The notes under the pieces: model-generated
Databases searched by the model: none
What the model was told of the DNA's origin: nothing
Seen by the model: the letters and a program-made list of their open reading frames with translations, nothing else
Position numbers and translations under genes: made by a program
Shown: in pieces, positions 50,641-59,568 of the stretch
Numbering within the stretch: position 1 is the first letter of the stretch
Layout of the letters: every line of letters starts with the position of its first letter
From: JBPYFK01 sp051984675
Lineage (GTDB): Bacteria; Actinomycetota; Actinomycetes; Mycobacteriales; Pseudonocardiaceae
DNA length: 64,000 nucleotides
NCBI GenBank assembly: GCA_051984675.1
Contig: JBPYFK010000008.1
Location: forward strand, 124,001-188,000
Direction: 5' to 3'

Positions 50641-51332
50641 TTGGCTCGCACCAGGACGGCGTGGGCGATGGTCGGCGGAAGGTGGGTCGAACCGGACTTC
50701 CCGTGCACCTCGATCGGTTTGTTCACCCCGACGACGGACGCTACTTCCACCTCGGAGTCGGGTACGAGCCCGACTGCCCGTAGCTCGGACATCAGATCCG
50801 TGTCCATCTGTACGTGTTCGGCGATCCGGCAGACCCGCACCTTGGCGCCGCCGCGGCGGGCGATCTCGTCAATGCGCTGGAGGTCAGCCTCGGCCGGCGG
50901 AGCGGGCTCGCCCACCCCGAGCTCGTCGAGACCCGGGATCGGGTTGCCGTACGGGGAGGTGCTGGGTTGGCCGAGCAGGGCGACCAGCTTGCGCTCCACT
51001 GCCTCGCTCATGACGTGTTCCCACCGGCACGCTTCCCAATGCACCTGCTCCCATTCCAGACCGATCACGTCGACGAGAAGGCGCTCGGCCAGCCGATGCT
51101 TGCGCATCACGCCAACGGCACGTGCACGGCCTGCCATCGTCAGTTCCAGATGACGGTCCTCAGCGATGGTCAACAGTCCGTCTCGCTCCATGCGCGCCAC
51201 CGTCTGGCTCACCGTCGGCCCGCTCTGTTCCAGCCGCTCGGCGATCCGGGCCCGAAGTGGGATGACGCCCTCTTCTTCGAGCTCGTAGATGGTGCGCAGA
51301 TACATCTCGGTGGTATCGATGAGATCGTTCAC
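50637..51332 (-). CDS. ideR: iron-dependent repressor IdeR/DtxR
   Basis: 231-residue Fe(II)-dependent repressor. N-terminal winged helix (TTEMYLRTIYELEEEGVIPLRARIAERLEQSGPTVSQTVARMERDGLL), then the dimerisation/metal domain with HRLAERLLVDVIGL and EACRWEHVMS holding the Cys/Glu/His metal ligands. The C-terminal SH3-like domain begins near residue 150. GTG 51332 with GGGGAG upstream. In M. tuberculosis ideR is next to sigB; here a few genes lie between. No IdeR box was seen before it. Confidence 0.96.
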   Translation of the reverse strand: MNDLIDTTEMYLRTIYELEEEGVIPLRARIAERLEQSGPTVSQTVARMERDGLLTIAEDRHLELTMAGRARAVGVMRKHRLAERLLVDVIGLEWEQVHWEACRWEHVMSEAVERKLVALLGQPSTSPYGNPIPGLDELGVGEPAPPAEADLQRIDEIARRGGAKVRVCRIAEHVQMDTDLMSELRAVGLVPDSEVEVASVVGVNKPIEVHGKSGSTHLPPTIAHAVLVRAK

Positions 51333-51433
51333 GCCGGCTCCCCATTCAGTCCCACTATGATGCTAGTCCCATCGGGCGACAGGCGATGACTGCCTCGTAC
51401 GGGTCAGCCCGTTTCGCCGGGTTTGGAGGTCCC

Positions 51434-52285
51434 ATGCGCCCCCTGATCAGTCCTGATGACCTTTTCGCCTGCTTCCGAGATGATGACCCACCGGTGATCC
51501 TGGATGTTCGGTGGAGTCTGGTCGGCCCGCCCGGGCGTGACGAGTACGCGCGGGGCCACCTTCCGGGCGCGGTGTTCGTGGATGTTGACACCGAACTCGC
51601 CGGCCCACCGGGATCAGCCGGTAGGCACCCACTTCCCGATGCGGGATCTCTGGAACAGGTCTTGCGTCGTGCCGGGGTAACCGCGACCAGGCCGGTGGTC
51701 GTCTACGACGCCGATAACGGTTCGGTCGCCGCACGAGCGTGGTGGCTGCTGCGCTGGGCCGGGCACCGCAAGGTGGCCGTGCTCGACGGCGGTTACCGTG
51801 CGTGGCAGGCCGCCAGCTTTCCCGTCACCACCAGCGAAGATACTCCGTCGCCGGGCGATTTCCGGGTTGTTCCCGGTCAATTGCCCGTCCTCGACGCGGA
51901 TCAGGCAGCCACGCTAGCCCGCGAGGGGCGACTGCTGGACGCTCGCGCAACAGAGCGTTACCGAGGTGAGACCGAACCGGTAGATCCACGGGCGGGTCAC
52001 ATCCCGGGTGCGGTGAACGCGCCATTCGTCGACCACACCGACGCTGAGGGACGCTGGCGCTCCAGCACCGAGTTGGCCGAGAGATTCGCCGGTCTCGGCA
52101 TCGACGAGGGCACGCCGGTCGCGGCGTACTGCGGTTCAGGGGTCACGGCCTGCTCGGTCGTGCTCGCCCTCGAACATGCCGGCGTCCGCGGCTCGGACCA
52201 TCCTGCGGCCCTCTACGCCGGGTCGTGGTCGCACTGGTCAGCCGATCCACAGCGGTCCGTGGCGACCGGCGGTGCTCCGGGGTGA
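51434..52285 (+). CDS. rhodanese-type sulfurtransferase
   Basis: Two-domain thiosulfate/3-mercaptopyruvate sulfurtransferase, 283 residues from ATG 51434 (GGAGG four bases upstream). The N-terminal inactive domain begins PPVILDVRWSLVGPPGRDEYARGHLPGAVFVDVD. The C-terminal active domain has RLLDARATERYRGETEPVDPRAGHIPGAVNAPF and the catalytic loop CGSGVTA near residue 234. The CGSGVTA loop is common in both kinds, so the sulfur donor is undecided. It is divergent from ideR and 80 bp before acuC. Confidence 0.9.
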   Translation: MRPLISPDDLFACFRDDDPPVILDVRWSLVGPPGRDEYARGHLPGAVFVDVDTELAGPPGSAGRHPLPDAGSLEQVLRRAGVTATRPVVVYDADNGSVAARAWWLLRWAGHRKVAVLDGGYRAWQAASFPVTTSEDTPSPGDFRVVPGQLPVLDADQAATLAREGRLLDARATERYRGETEPVDPRAGHIPGAVNAPFVDHTDAEGRWRSSTELAERFAGLGIDEGTPVAAYCGSGVTACSVVLALEHAGVRGSDHPAALYAGSWSHWSADPQRSVATGGAPG

Positions 52286-52365
52286 GCTGCTAGCAGCGGC
52301 CGTGACCGCCGATCCACGACCGTTGCCCGCAGCGTTGGCAGGCGCAGGAAAGGTAACGTCCGTCC

Positions 52366-53541
52366 ATGGGCATTCGATGCGCGGTGGTGTGGGATGACGC
52401 CCTGTTGGGGTACGACCTCGGCGGTGACCATCCTCTGCACCCGGTTCGGCTGGACTTGACCATGCGGTTGGCCCGCGGTCTTCGCACGTTGGACGGTGTC
52501 GAGTTCCTCTCTCCCCAACCGGCTACTGATGCGGATCTCGAACGCGTGCACAGCCGCGAGTACCTCGACGCGGTTCGCAGCGCTCCGGTGCTCGGGATGG
52601 AGGCAGAGCACGGGCTGGGGACGGCGGACAACCCGGTTTTCGATCGGATGCACGAGGCGTCGGCGCTGGTGACGGGTGGATCGCTGCTGGCGGCCGAGCA
52701 GGTGGTCACCGGGCAGGCCAACCGGGCGGTGAACATCGCCGGTGGACTGCACCATGCCATGGCCGACCACGCGGCGGGGTTCTGCGTCTACAACGACCCG
52801 GCGGTCGCGATCGCATGGATGCTGGACCACGGCGTGGAGCGCATCGCTTACGTCGATGTCGACGTGCACCACGGAGATGGTGTCCAGGCGGCGTTCTACG
52901 ACGACCCGCGCGTCCTCACGGTTTCCCTCCATCAACACCCGATGACGCTGTGGCCGGGCACCGGGTACCCCGTCGAGATCGGCGGCGGTCATGCGGACGG
53001 AACCGCGGTGAACATCCCGCTCCCTCCCGGTACCGGGGACAAGGACTGGCTGCGGGCCTTCCACGCAGTGGTGCCGTCGTTGCTGGGTGCGTTCCAGCCG
53101 CAAGTACTGGTAACCCAGTGCGGTGTCGACACGCATCGGGACGACCCGCTCGCGGACCTCTCCCTCTCGGTGGATGGCCATCGGGCGATCTACCGGACCC
53201 TGCGTGACCTGGCCGAACAGTACGCGGGTGGCCGGTGGGTGGCGCTGGGCGGCGGGGGCTACTCGCTGGTCCGGGTGGTTCCGCGGTCCTGGACGCATCT
53301 GCTGGCGACCGTCCTCGATCGTGATCTTGACCCGGCGACGGCGGTGCCCGAGCAGTGGCTGGCCCACGCCGTCAGCCTCGCCCCGGACATCGCGGTGCCC
53401 ACCGCGTTGACCGACGAGTGCGATGTCGGCTTCGAACCGTGGGACGGCACGACCGACTCGCCTGTGGACCTGGCTATCCGCCGCACGCGCGATGCGGTGT
53501 TCCCATTACATGGCCTGGACCCCGGTGATCGTCGTGACTGA
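52366..53541 (+). CDS. acuC: acetoin utilization protein AcuC, histone-deacetylase-like
   Basis: 391-residue zinc-dependent lysine deacetylase of the HDAC class I/AcuC type. The HDAC core is visible: GGLHHAMADHAAGFCVYNDPAVAIAWML near residues 125-152 (tandem catalytic His), YVDVDVHHGDGVQAAFY near residue 162 (Asp/His zinc ligands), and the later QCGVDTHRDDPLADL and ALGGGGYSLVRVVP. In Bacillus AcuC deactivates acetylation of acetyl-CoA synthetase. The next gene encodes a GNAT-type acetyltransferase and starts before this one ends, so the two are an opposing pair. Start ATG 52366. Confidence 0.93.
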   Translation: MGIRCAVVWDDALLGYDLGGDHPLHPVRLDLTMRLARGLRTLDGVEFLSPQPATDADLERVHSREYLDAVRSAPVLGMEAEHGLGTADNPVFDRMHEASALVTGGSLLAAEQVVTGQANRAVNIAGGLHHAMADHAAGFCVYNDPAVAIAWMLDHGVERIAYVDVDVHHGDGVQAAFYDDPRVLTVSLHQHPMTLWPGTGYPVEIGGGHADGTAVNIPLPPGTGDKDWLRAFHAVVPSLLGAFQPQVLVTQCGVDTHRDDPLADLSLSVDGHRAIYRTLRDLAEQYAGGRWVALGGGGYSLVRVVPRSWTHLLATVLDRDLDPATAVPEQWLAHAVSLAPDIAVPTALTDECDVGFEPWDGTTDSPVDLAIRRTRDAVFPLHGLDPGDRRD

Positions 53542-56239
53542 CCAGCACCAGGACGAGCGCCAGGACCAGCGCCAGGACGAGCATCAGGTGATCGACGGCT
53601 CGCGGCTTCCTCGGTGGGACGCTGACGTCGTCCTCTCGGACGGCGGAACCGTGCATCTGCGGCCGATCACGCCCGACGACGCGGACGCGATCCTCGCCTT
53701 CCACAGCCGGCTCAGTGACCGCACACGTTACTTCCGTTACTTCAGCCCCTACCCGCGTATGCCCCGCCGCGATGTCGAACGCTTTACCCAGGTGGACTAC
53801 GTCAGCCGGGTGGCGCTTATCGCGCTGCTCGGAGACGACATCGTCGCTGTCGGCCGCTACGACCGGCTCGGTGACGAGGACGCCGCCGAGGTGGCCTTCG
53901 TCGTCCAGGACGATCACCAGGGGCGCGGGCTCGGGTCCATCCTGCTCGAACACCTCGCCGCAGCTGCCAGGGAGAACGGCCTGGTCCGGTTCGTCGCCGA
54001 GGTGCTCGCGGAGAACTCGACGATGGTCCGGGTGTTTCTGGACGCCGGCTACGAGGTCAAACGCGAACTCGAACAGGGGATTCTGCACCTGGAGTTCGCG
54101 ATCGACCCGACCGAGCAGTCGGTCGCCGTGGCCAGGGCGCGCGAGCAGGCTGCCGAGGCCCGGAGCGTGCACAACCTGCTGCACCCAAGGTCGGTCGCGG
54201 TGATCGGGGCGTCCACCGACCACTCCAAGATCGGGCACGCCGTGCTGACCAACCTGCTGGCCGCTGATTTCACCGGACCGGTGTACCCGGTCAATCCCGA
54301 GCACAAGTCGGTGCGGGGAGTGCGTGCGTACCCGTCGGTGCTGGACATCCCCGACGAGGTGGATCTCGCTGTCGTCGCCATCCCCGCGGCCAGCGTGCAC
54401 GAGGTGCTCGACGCGTGCTTGGCCAAGGGCGTCAAGGCGCTGGTGATCGTCAGCGCGGGCTTCAGCGAAACCGGACCCGAGGGGCGCGAGATCGAACGAC
54501 GCATGGTGCACGAAGCCCGGGTACACGGCATGCGGGTGGTCGGCCCGAACGCGCTCGGCGTGGTCAACACGGACCCGGGGCACCGGCTCAACGCCAGCCT
54601 GGCTCCGCGGCTGCCCGGTCGGGGGCGCACCGGCTTCTTCTGCCAATCCGGTGCGCTCGGGGTCGCCATCCTGGACACCGCTTCCGAGCGGCGGCTGGGC
54701 CTGTCGACCTTCGTCTCCGCCGGGAACCGTGCCGACGTCTCCGGTAACGACCTGCTGCAGTACTGGCAGACCGACCAGTCCACCGACGTGGTGCTGCTGT
54801 ATCTGGAGTCCTTCGGTAACCCGCGCAAGTTCGCACGTCTGGCGCGCCGGCTGGCGCGGACCAAGCCGATCGTCGCGGTCAAGTCCGGCCGAAACGCCGT
54901 CCGACCCGGCCTGGCGGCAACATCGGTGCAGGTCGACGAGGCCAGCGTGCAGGCGCTCTTCGAGCAGGCGGGCGTCATCCGGGTGGAGTCCGTCGCGCAG
55001 CTTTTCGACACCGCTTTGCTTCTCGCGCACCAACCCCTTCCGCAGGGAGATCGGGTGGCGATCGTGGGGAACTCCTCGGCGCTGGGCATGCTCGCCGCCG
55101 ACGCGGCACGGTCGGAGGGTCTGGTCTTGGCGACGGACCCGATCGACGTCGGAGCTGCCGCCAGTCCCGGGCAGTTCGCGGCGGCCGTCCGGGACGCGGC
55201 GCAGCGCGCGGACGTGGACGCACTGGTCACCGTGTTCGCGCCGCCCGTGGCCGTGCCCGGAACCGCCTACGCGCGGGCGCTGCGGGAAGCCCTGCAGGAA
55301 GCCGGCACGAGCGCCGCCAAGCCTGTGGTGACCACTTTCCTGGCGGTGGAGGGCGTTCCCGACGAGTTGGCAGTGCCCGGCTCGGACGGCGCGGCGGGCC
55401 GTGGCTCGGTCCCGTCTTATCCCAGTCCCGAGCGTGCGGTCCTGGCGCTGTCCCGGGTGAGCCGGTACGCGAAGTGGCGGGCGGCGCCCCAGGGCCATTT
55501 CCTCTCGCCGGAGGGCATTGACCTCGAGAGGGCACGGTCGCTGGTCGCGGGCTGGGCGGAGGCCGGCAGCGAGCGCCTCTCCGACGACCAGGTCACCGAA
55601 CTGCTGCGCTGCTACGGCATCGAACTCGTGCCGTTTCGCCTGGTCAGCGATATCGAGGCGGCAGTCGTCACGGCCGCCGAGCTCGGCTATCCGGTGGTGC
55701 TGAAATCCGCCAGCGGGCGCCTGCGACACCGCACGGATCTCGCCGGCGTGCGGCTGGACCTCGCCAGCGCGGACGCCGTGCGCGCCTCGTACCGCGATCT
55801 TGTCGAAGTGTCCGGGACGCACGAGGTCTATGTGCAGTGCATGGCCCCGAAGGGCACATCCTGCGTGCTCAGCCTGCTGGACGACCCGTCGTTCGGCACT
55901 CTGGTGTCCTTCGGGCTGGCCGGGGTGGTCAGCGACCTGCTCGGGGACCGCGCGTACCGGGCTGTGCCAATGACCGACGCGGATGCCCAGCACCTGATCC
56001 GCTCCCCGAGAGCGGCTCCGCTGCTGTCCGGTTACCACGGCGCGGAAGCGGCGGATCTGCCGGCACTCGAAGATCTCGTGTTGCGCGTGGCAGCGCTGGC
56101 CGAAGACCTGCCGGAGGTCCGCGAGCTGTCGCTGGAACCGGTGTTGGCCTCCGCCGCCGGCGCCTACGTCACTGGGGCGCGAGCGAGCATCGGCCATTTC
56201 CAGTCCTGGCCGGACACTGGTCCACGCCGGTTGCGCTGA
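53534..56239 (+). CDS. Pat-type protein: N-terminal GNAT plus NDP-forming acyl-CoA synthetase domain
   Basis: 901 residues from GTG 53534, overlapping the acuC stop by eight bases. The N terminus has a Gln/Asp-rich 12-bp-repeat stretch (QDERQDQRQDEHQ). A GNAT domain follows, about residues 30-190, with VVQDDHQGRGLGSILLEHLA as the acetyl-CoA loop. The rest is an acyl-CoA synthetase (ADP-forming) pattern: CoA-binding RSVAVIGASTDHSKIG near 219, ligase CoA domains, and a C-terminal ATP-grasp half from about 680. GNAT at the N terminus is the order reported for Streptomyces lividans PatA. The usual phosphate-accepting His (SHTGALA-type motif) is absent; the sequence there reads AATSVQVDEAS. So the synthetase half probably senses ligand only. 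Confidence 0.9.
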   Translation: MTDQHQDERQDQRQDEHQVIDGSRLPRWDADVVLSDGGTVHLRPITPDDADAILAFHSRLSDRTRYFRYFSPYPRMPRRDVERFTQVDYVSRVALIALLGDDIVAVGRYDRLGDEDAAEVAFVVQDDHQGRGLGSILLEHLAAAARENGLVRFVAEVLAENSTMVRVFLDAGYEVKRELEQGILHLEFAIDPTEQSVAVARAREQAAEARSVHNLLHPRSVAVIGASTDHSKIGHAVLTNLLAADFTGPVYPVNPEHKSVRGVRAYPSVLDIPDEVDLAVVAIPAASVHEVLDACLAKGVKALVIVSAGFSETGPEGREIERRMVHEARVHGMRVVGPNALGVVNTDPGHRLNASLAPRLPGRGRTGFFCQSGALGVAILDTASERRLGLSTFVSAGNRADVSGNDLLQYWQTDQSTDVVLLYLESFGNPRKFARLARRLARTKPIVAVKSGRNAVRPGLAATSVQVDEASVQALFEQAGVIRVESVAQLFDTALLLAHQPLPQGDRVAIVGNSSALGMLAADAARSEGLVLATDPIDVGAAASPGQFAAAVRDAAQRADVDALVTVFAPPVAVPGTAYARALREALQEAGTSAAKPVVTTFLAVEGVPDELAVPGSDGAAGRGSVPSYPSPERAVLALSRVSRYAKWRAAPQGHFLSPEGIDLERARSLVAGWAEAGSERLSDDQVTELLRCYGIELVPFRLVSDIEAAVVTAAELGYPVVLKSASGRLRHRTDLAGVRLDLASADAVRASYRDLVEVSGTHEVYVQCMAPKGTSCVLSLLDDPSFGTLVSFGLAGVVSDLLGDRAYRAVPMTDADAQHLIRSPRAAPLLSGYHGAEAADLPALEDLVLRVAALAEDLPEVRELSLEPVLASAAGAYVTGARASIGHFQSWPDTGPRRLR

Positions 56240-56387
56240 TTCCGTATATCCTGGTCAGTGTCCACTGTGATCATCGGGTTCGGGTGCTCGGTGGAGCTGA
56301 CGTCCGGCGGTCTGGAACACGGCAATCTGACGTGTTCACGCCAAGTTCACGAGCAACCGGCCCCCCGGCCGCGTCCGTCCCTGAAGC

Positions 56388-56864
56388 ATGAAACGTCTCA
56401 GCATCGCGATCGGTGCTGGCGCCCTCATCCTGGCCGCTAGCGCCTGCGCCCACCAGCCAGCAATCGGGTATGGCGGGCAGCCACCGGCTCCGCCACAAGT
56501 GGAGCAACCCGCACCGTCAGCCACGGTGGTGCCCAAACCGGAGAACGAGCGGATGGTCGTGCCCGACAGCGAGGTGGACGCGTCCAGGCTGCCGAAGGAC
56601 TACCCGCGTCAAGTGTGGACACAGGACGATGGCTCCGTCGTCGTGGCCAAGGGCGAGGAAGGGGGATGTAGCCACGTTCATGGCCAGATCACCGATCAGA
56701 ACGACCGGACCGTGACGTTCACCTTCGTTGAGCAGATCCCTGACCCCGTGGGTGTGTGCACGATGGACATCCGCTACCCGCCGGTCGCGGCGAAGTTGGC
56801 CAAGCCGCTGGGGGGCCGCACAGTCGTTCTCGACCACCAACTGATCAAGGTGCCGCGGCACTGA
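56388..56864 (+). CDS. small secreted lipoprotein, unknown function
   Basis: 158 residues from ATG 56388. Signal peptide KRLSIAIGAGALILAASAC with lipobox Cys20, a Pro/Gln-rich linker, then a soluble domain of about 110 residues (VWTQDDGSVVVAKGEEGGCSHVHGQITDQNDRTVTFTFVEQIPDPVGVCTMDIRYPP). Two cysteines in the mature domain could form a disulfide. I do not recognise the family. Its own leader of about 150 bp follows the Pat-type gene, and a strong hairpin follows its stop. Confidence 0.72.
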   Translation: MKRLSIAIGAGALILAASACAHQPAIGYGGQPPAPPQVEQPAPSATVVPKPENERMVVPDSEVDASRLPKDYPRQVWTQDDGSVVVAKGEEGGCSHVHGQITDQNDRTVTFTFVEQIPDPVGVCTMDIRYPPVAAKLAKPLGGRTVVLDHQLIKVPRH

Positions 56865-56883
56865 GTCCCGAGCATCGAGTTCC

Positions 56884-56917
56884 GTCTCCCGCAGGAGCAC
56901 GCTCCTGCGGGAGACGC
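56884..56917 (+). terminator. strong hairpin after the lipoprotein gene
   Basis: Perfect inverted repeat: CGTCTCCCGCAGGAGC (56884-56899) and its complement (56902-56917), effectively a 15-bp stem with a four-base CACG loop. There is no T-tract. Such stem-only terminators are common in high-GC actinobacteria. It starts 20 bases after the lipoprotein stop. Confidence 0.75.
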
Positions 56918-57015
56918 CTGTGGCGAAACGTGGCGGGATGGTCCTGACTTGTGGCACGGCGGCGGGACACCTGACAAGCTGGCGGGCGGCCTCCGCGAAG
57001 AAGGGACAGAGCTCG

Positions 57016-57768
57016 ATGACGACCGATCAGGCGGCGACTGGGAGCACGAACTACGAGCTGGATGCGCTGGTCAACCTTCGGGACCTGGGTGGCATGCCGA
57101 CGGAGGACGGCGCGGTGACGGCCAGCGGCGTGCTCTACCGTAGTGATGCTCCTCACACTGGTGATCGCGCACCCGATGGGGTGGGGTCCTGGCCGCCGAA
57201 GGCAGTCGTCGACCTACGCGACACGGTCGAGCGGGGGACCTCCCCGCACCCGCTGGCCGGTCCTGATACTTCCGTGCACCTGATTCCCATCCTGGAGGAC
57301 GCCCGCTCCAGCGAACCGGGCGCGGACGGTCACCACATGGACCTGGTCTCGCTGTACCAGCTGATGCTCGCCAGGGCAGCGGACAAGCTGGTCGAGGTTT
57401 TCCGTGTCGCGGCGACCACCGATGGGCCGCTGCTGATCCACTGCGCGGCGGGCAAGGACCGTACCGGGGTGTCCTGCGCGCTCCTGCTGCGCGCGGCCGG
57501 GGTGCGGCGGGACGCGATCGTCGCGGACTACATGCACACCGACCGCAACATGTTCAGGGTGCTGCAACGGCTGAACCTGGCGCCCATCCTCCCGCCCGGG
57601 GTGGAGGAGGAAGCCGTGAACGAGCTGATCTCTACTCCGGCTGACGCGATCGAGCGCGTACTCGACCGGTTGGAGAACCACCCGGGCGGGGCCGCCGCGT
57701 GGCTGCTGGACCACGGCGCGGACGAGACCACCCTGCGGAACTGGCAGGAGCGGATACTCGGGGCGTAG
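57016..57768 (+). CDS. PTP/dual-specificity phosphatase-like protein
   Basis: 250-residue protein phosphatase of the PtpB-like/lipid phosphatase type, from ATG 57016 with AAGGGA upstream. The catalytic P-loop is HCAAGKDRTG near residues 142-151 (C-x5-R). NLRDLGG near residue 20 and VVDLRDTVER near residue 62 are the usual family motifs. No signal sequence, so it is cytoplasmic or exported by another route. The extra Lys/Asp in AGKDR is typical of the group that handles phosphoinositides as well as phosphotyrosine. It converges on sigB across a bidirectional terminator. Confidence 0.88.
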   Translation: MTTDQAATGSTNYELDALVNLRDLGGMPTEDGAVTASGVLYRSDAPHTGDRAPDGVGSWPPKAVVDLRDTVERGTSPHPLAGPDTSVHLIPILEDARSSEPGADGHHMDLVSLYQLMLARAADKLVEVFRVAATTDGPLLIHCAAGKDRTGVSCALLLRAAGVRRDAIVADYMHTDRNMFRVLQRLNLAPILPPGVEEEAVNELISTPADAIERVLDRLENHPGGAAAWLLDHGADETTLRNWQERILGA

Positions 57769-57802
57769 GCCCGGCCTGACCATGGCGGTCCACGAGACGG
57801 AA

Positions 57803-57835
57803 AGGCCGGAACCGCCGCAGGGGCGATTCCGGCCT
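57803..57835. terminator. bidirectional terminator between the phosphatase gene and sigB
   Basis: AGGCCGGAA (57803-57811) pairs with TTCCGGCCT (57827-57835), and an inner CGCC/GGCG extends the stem. It lies between two convergent genes, 35 bp after one stop and 70 bp after the other. Confidence 0.75.
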
Positions 57836-57903
57836 CCCAATCAAGGCGGCTGTCATGGCCGCCTGGTTTGTCCTGACTGGCTGAGCGTGTGGAAGGGAAG
57901 CGC

Positions 57904-58875
57904 TTAGCTCGCGTAGGCCCGCAGCCGGTCGGCGCGGTCACCCTGCCGTAGCTTGGCCATGACCTCGCGCTCGATCTGGCGCACCCGCTCGCGGGACAGG
58001 CCGAACTCCTTGCCGATCTGGTCCAGGGTGCGTGGACGGCCGTCCTCCAGGCCGTAGCGCATCCTGATCACCTGCTGCTCGCGCAGCTCCAGGGTGTCGA
58101 GCACCCGGCGCAGGTCGTCCTGGAGGAAACCGGAGATGACAGCGTTCTCCGCGTCGGCCGCCTCGGCGTCTTCGATGAAGTCGCCGAGCGGGGCGTCCTC
58201 CTCCTCACCGACCGGCATGTCCAGGCTCACCGGGTCCTTGGCGTGCTCCAGCAGGTCGGTGACCTTCTCCACCGTCAGCCCCGACTCGGCAGCCAGCTCG
58301 TCGTCGGTGGCCTCCCGGCCCAGCCGCTGGTGCATGTCCCGCTTGATCCGGGCGAGCTTGTTCACCTGCTCCACCAAGTGCACCGGCAGTCGGATGGTGC
58401 GCCCCTGGTCGGCCATGCCTCGCGTGATGGCCTGGCGAATCCACCAGGTGGCGTAGGTGGAGAACTTGTAGCCCTTGGTGTAGTCGAACTTCTCCACCGC
58501 GCGGATCAGGCCCAGGTTGCCTTCCTGGATCAGGTCCAGCAGCGGCATGCCGCGACCGGTGTAGCGCTTGGCCAGGCTGACCACCAGCCGCAGGTTCGCC
58601 TCCATGAGGTGGTTCTTGGCAACCTTGCCGTCCCGCACCACCTCCCTCAGCTCACCACGCCGCTCGACGGAGAGGTTCTTGGCGGTGTCGAGCATGTGCT
58701 GCGCGAAGACGCCGGCCTCGATCCGCTTGGCGAGCTCGACTTCCTGTGCGGCCGTGAGCAGCGCTGTGCGCCCGATGCCATTAAGGTAGACCCGTACGAG
58801 ATCAGCCGACGGACCTTGCGTGTCAAGGTCGGCATCGGTGGCGACGTCGGGGCTGATGGTCTGCGGGACGGTCAT
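57904..58875 (-). CDS. sigB: RNA polymerase sigma factor SigB
   Basis: 323-residue group 2 (principal-like, non-essential) sigma factor, the same length as M. tuberculosis SigB. ATG 58875 with GGGAGGT upstream; the frame is open to 59055 but that part is not protein-like. Region 1.2 is VRVYLNGIGRTALLTAAQEVELAKRIE, region 2 LIQEGNLGLIRAVEKFDYTKGYKFSTYATWWIRQAI, region 3 about 180-240, and region 4.2 TLDQIGKEFGLSRERVRQIE. Its promoter (58876-59128) carries an ECF-type element, consistent with stress control. DUF3099 and DUF3039 genes keep the mycobacterial Rv2708c-Rv2710 neighbourhood, some genes away. Confidence 0.95.
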   Translation of the reverse strand: MTVPQTISPDVATDADLDTQGPSADLVRVYLNGIGRTALLTAAQEVELAKRIEAGVFAQHMLDTAKNLSVERRGELREVVRDGKVAKNHLMEANLRLVVSLAKRYTGRGMPLLDLIQEGNLGLIRAVEKFDYTKGYKFSTYATWWIRQAITRGMADQGRTIRLPVHLVEQVNKLARIKRDMHQRLGREATDDELAAESGLTVEKVTDLLEHAKDPVSLDMPVGEEEDAPLGDFIEDAEAADAENAVISGFLQDDLRRVLDTLELREQQVIRMRYGLEDGRPRTLDQIGKEFGLSRERVRQIEREVMAKLRQGDRADRLRAYAS

Positions 58876-59017
58876 GGAGCTACCTCCCAGGCGGGCTTGA
58901 TCGTGGGCGCCGAACTCACGCACCCGCGCCGCATCGCGCGGTGCGCTGAACATGTCACTCAAGTCAGGGTCCGAGTCACACGTTCGCTGACGGCCGGTTG
59001 AAGCTGTCATAGGGGGA

Positions 59018-59044
59018 AACGTGTGCTCGCTCGAATTCGTTCCC
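59018..59044 (-). promoter_or_regulatory. ECF-sigma-type promoter of sigB
   Basis: On the minus strand, GGGAAC (59044-59039) and CGTT (59021-59018) are spaced by 17 bases. This fits the SigE/SigH-type -35/-10 pair known to drive sigB in mycobacteria. The sigB leader would be about 135 bases. Confidence 0.65.
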
Positions 59045-59128
59045 GGACTTCTCAACTGACAGACGTCGCGACGGTCACATCCGTTGCCTGATCAACTCTG
59101 AGAATTTCCTGAGACGCCCGCGTTACAT

Positions 59129-59554
59129 TCAAACTTCAACCAAAAGAGTGAATGGCCCGTCGTTGATGCTCTCCACCGCCATCATTGCGCCGAACTTTCC
59201 GGTCTCCACCCGGGCACCGCGCTGGCGGAGCTCCTCGACCACCGCCTCCACCAGCGGTTCGGCCCGCTCCGGCCGGGCGGCCGAGGTCCAGGACGGTCGC
59301 CGCCCCTTGCGGGTGTCTCCGTAGAGGGTGAACTGGCTAATGACCAACAGCGGTGCGCCGGTAGTGGCGCACGACTGCTCATCGCGCAGAACCCGCATCT
59401 CGTGCAGTTTGCGGGCCAGGTTTCGAACCTGTTCGGTTCCGTCGGAATGCGTCACGCCCAACAGAACCAGCAGCCCCGGTTCCTCGATGGCACCGACGAC
59501 GACATCGTCGACCCGGACACTGGCCCGCGTCACTCTGGTGACTACTGCTCGCAC
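59129..59554 (-). CDS. dtd: D-aminoacyl-tRNA deacylase
   Basis: 141-residue enzyme removing D-amino acids from tRNA. VRAVVTRVTRASVRVDDVVVGAI is the standard N terminus from GTG 59554. The active-site segments are LVISQFTLYGD near residues 74-84 and NDGPFTLLVEV at the C terminus, the latter holding the family GP motif. Upstream of sigB by about 250 bp and downstream of the methyltransferase gene on the same strand. Confidence 0.95.
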   Translation of the reverse strand: MRAVVTRVTRASVRVDDVVVGAIEEPGLLVLLGVTHSDGTEQVRNLARKLHEMRVLRDEQSCATTGAPLLVISQFTLYGDTRKGRRPSWTSAARPERAEPLVEAVVEELRQRGARVETGKFGAMMAVESINDGPFTLLVEV

Positions 59555-59568
59555 CGCTGTTCCTCTAC

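Noticed and set aside
50637..51433. IdeR operator (TTAGG-type palindrome) before ideR
   Set aside because: No match was seen in the 100 bases between ideR and the rhodanese gene.
53474..56197. 907-residue open frame opposite the Pat-type gene
   Set aside because: It mirrors the codon pattern of the real gene, and its sequence is dominated by His, Gln, Arg and Gly with no fold.
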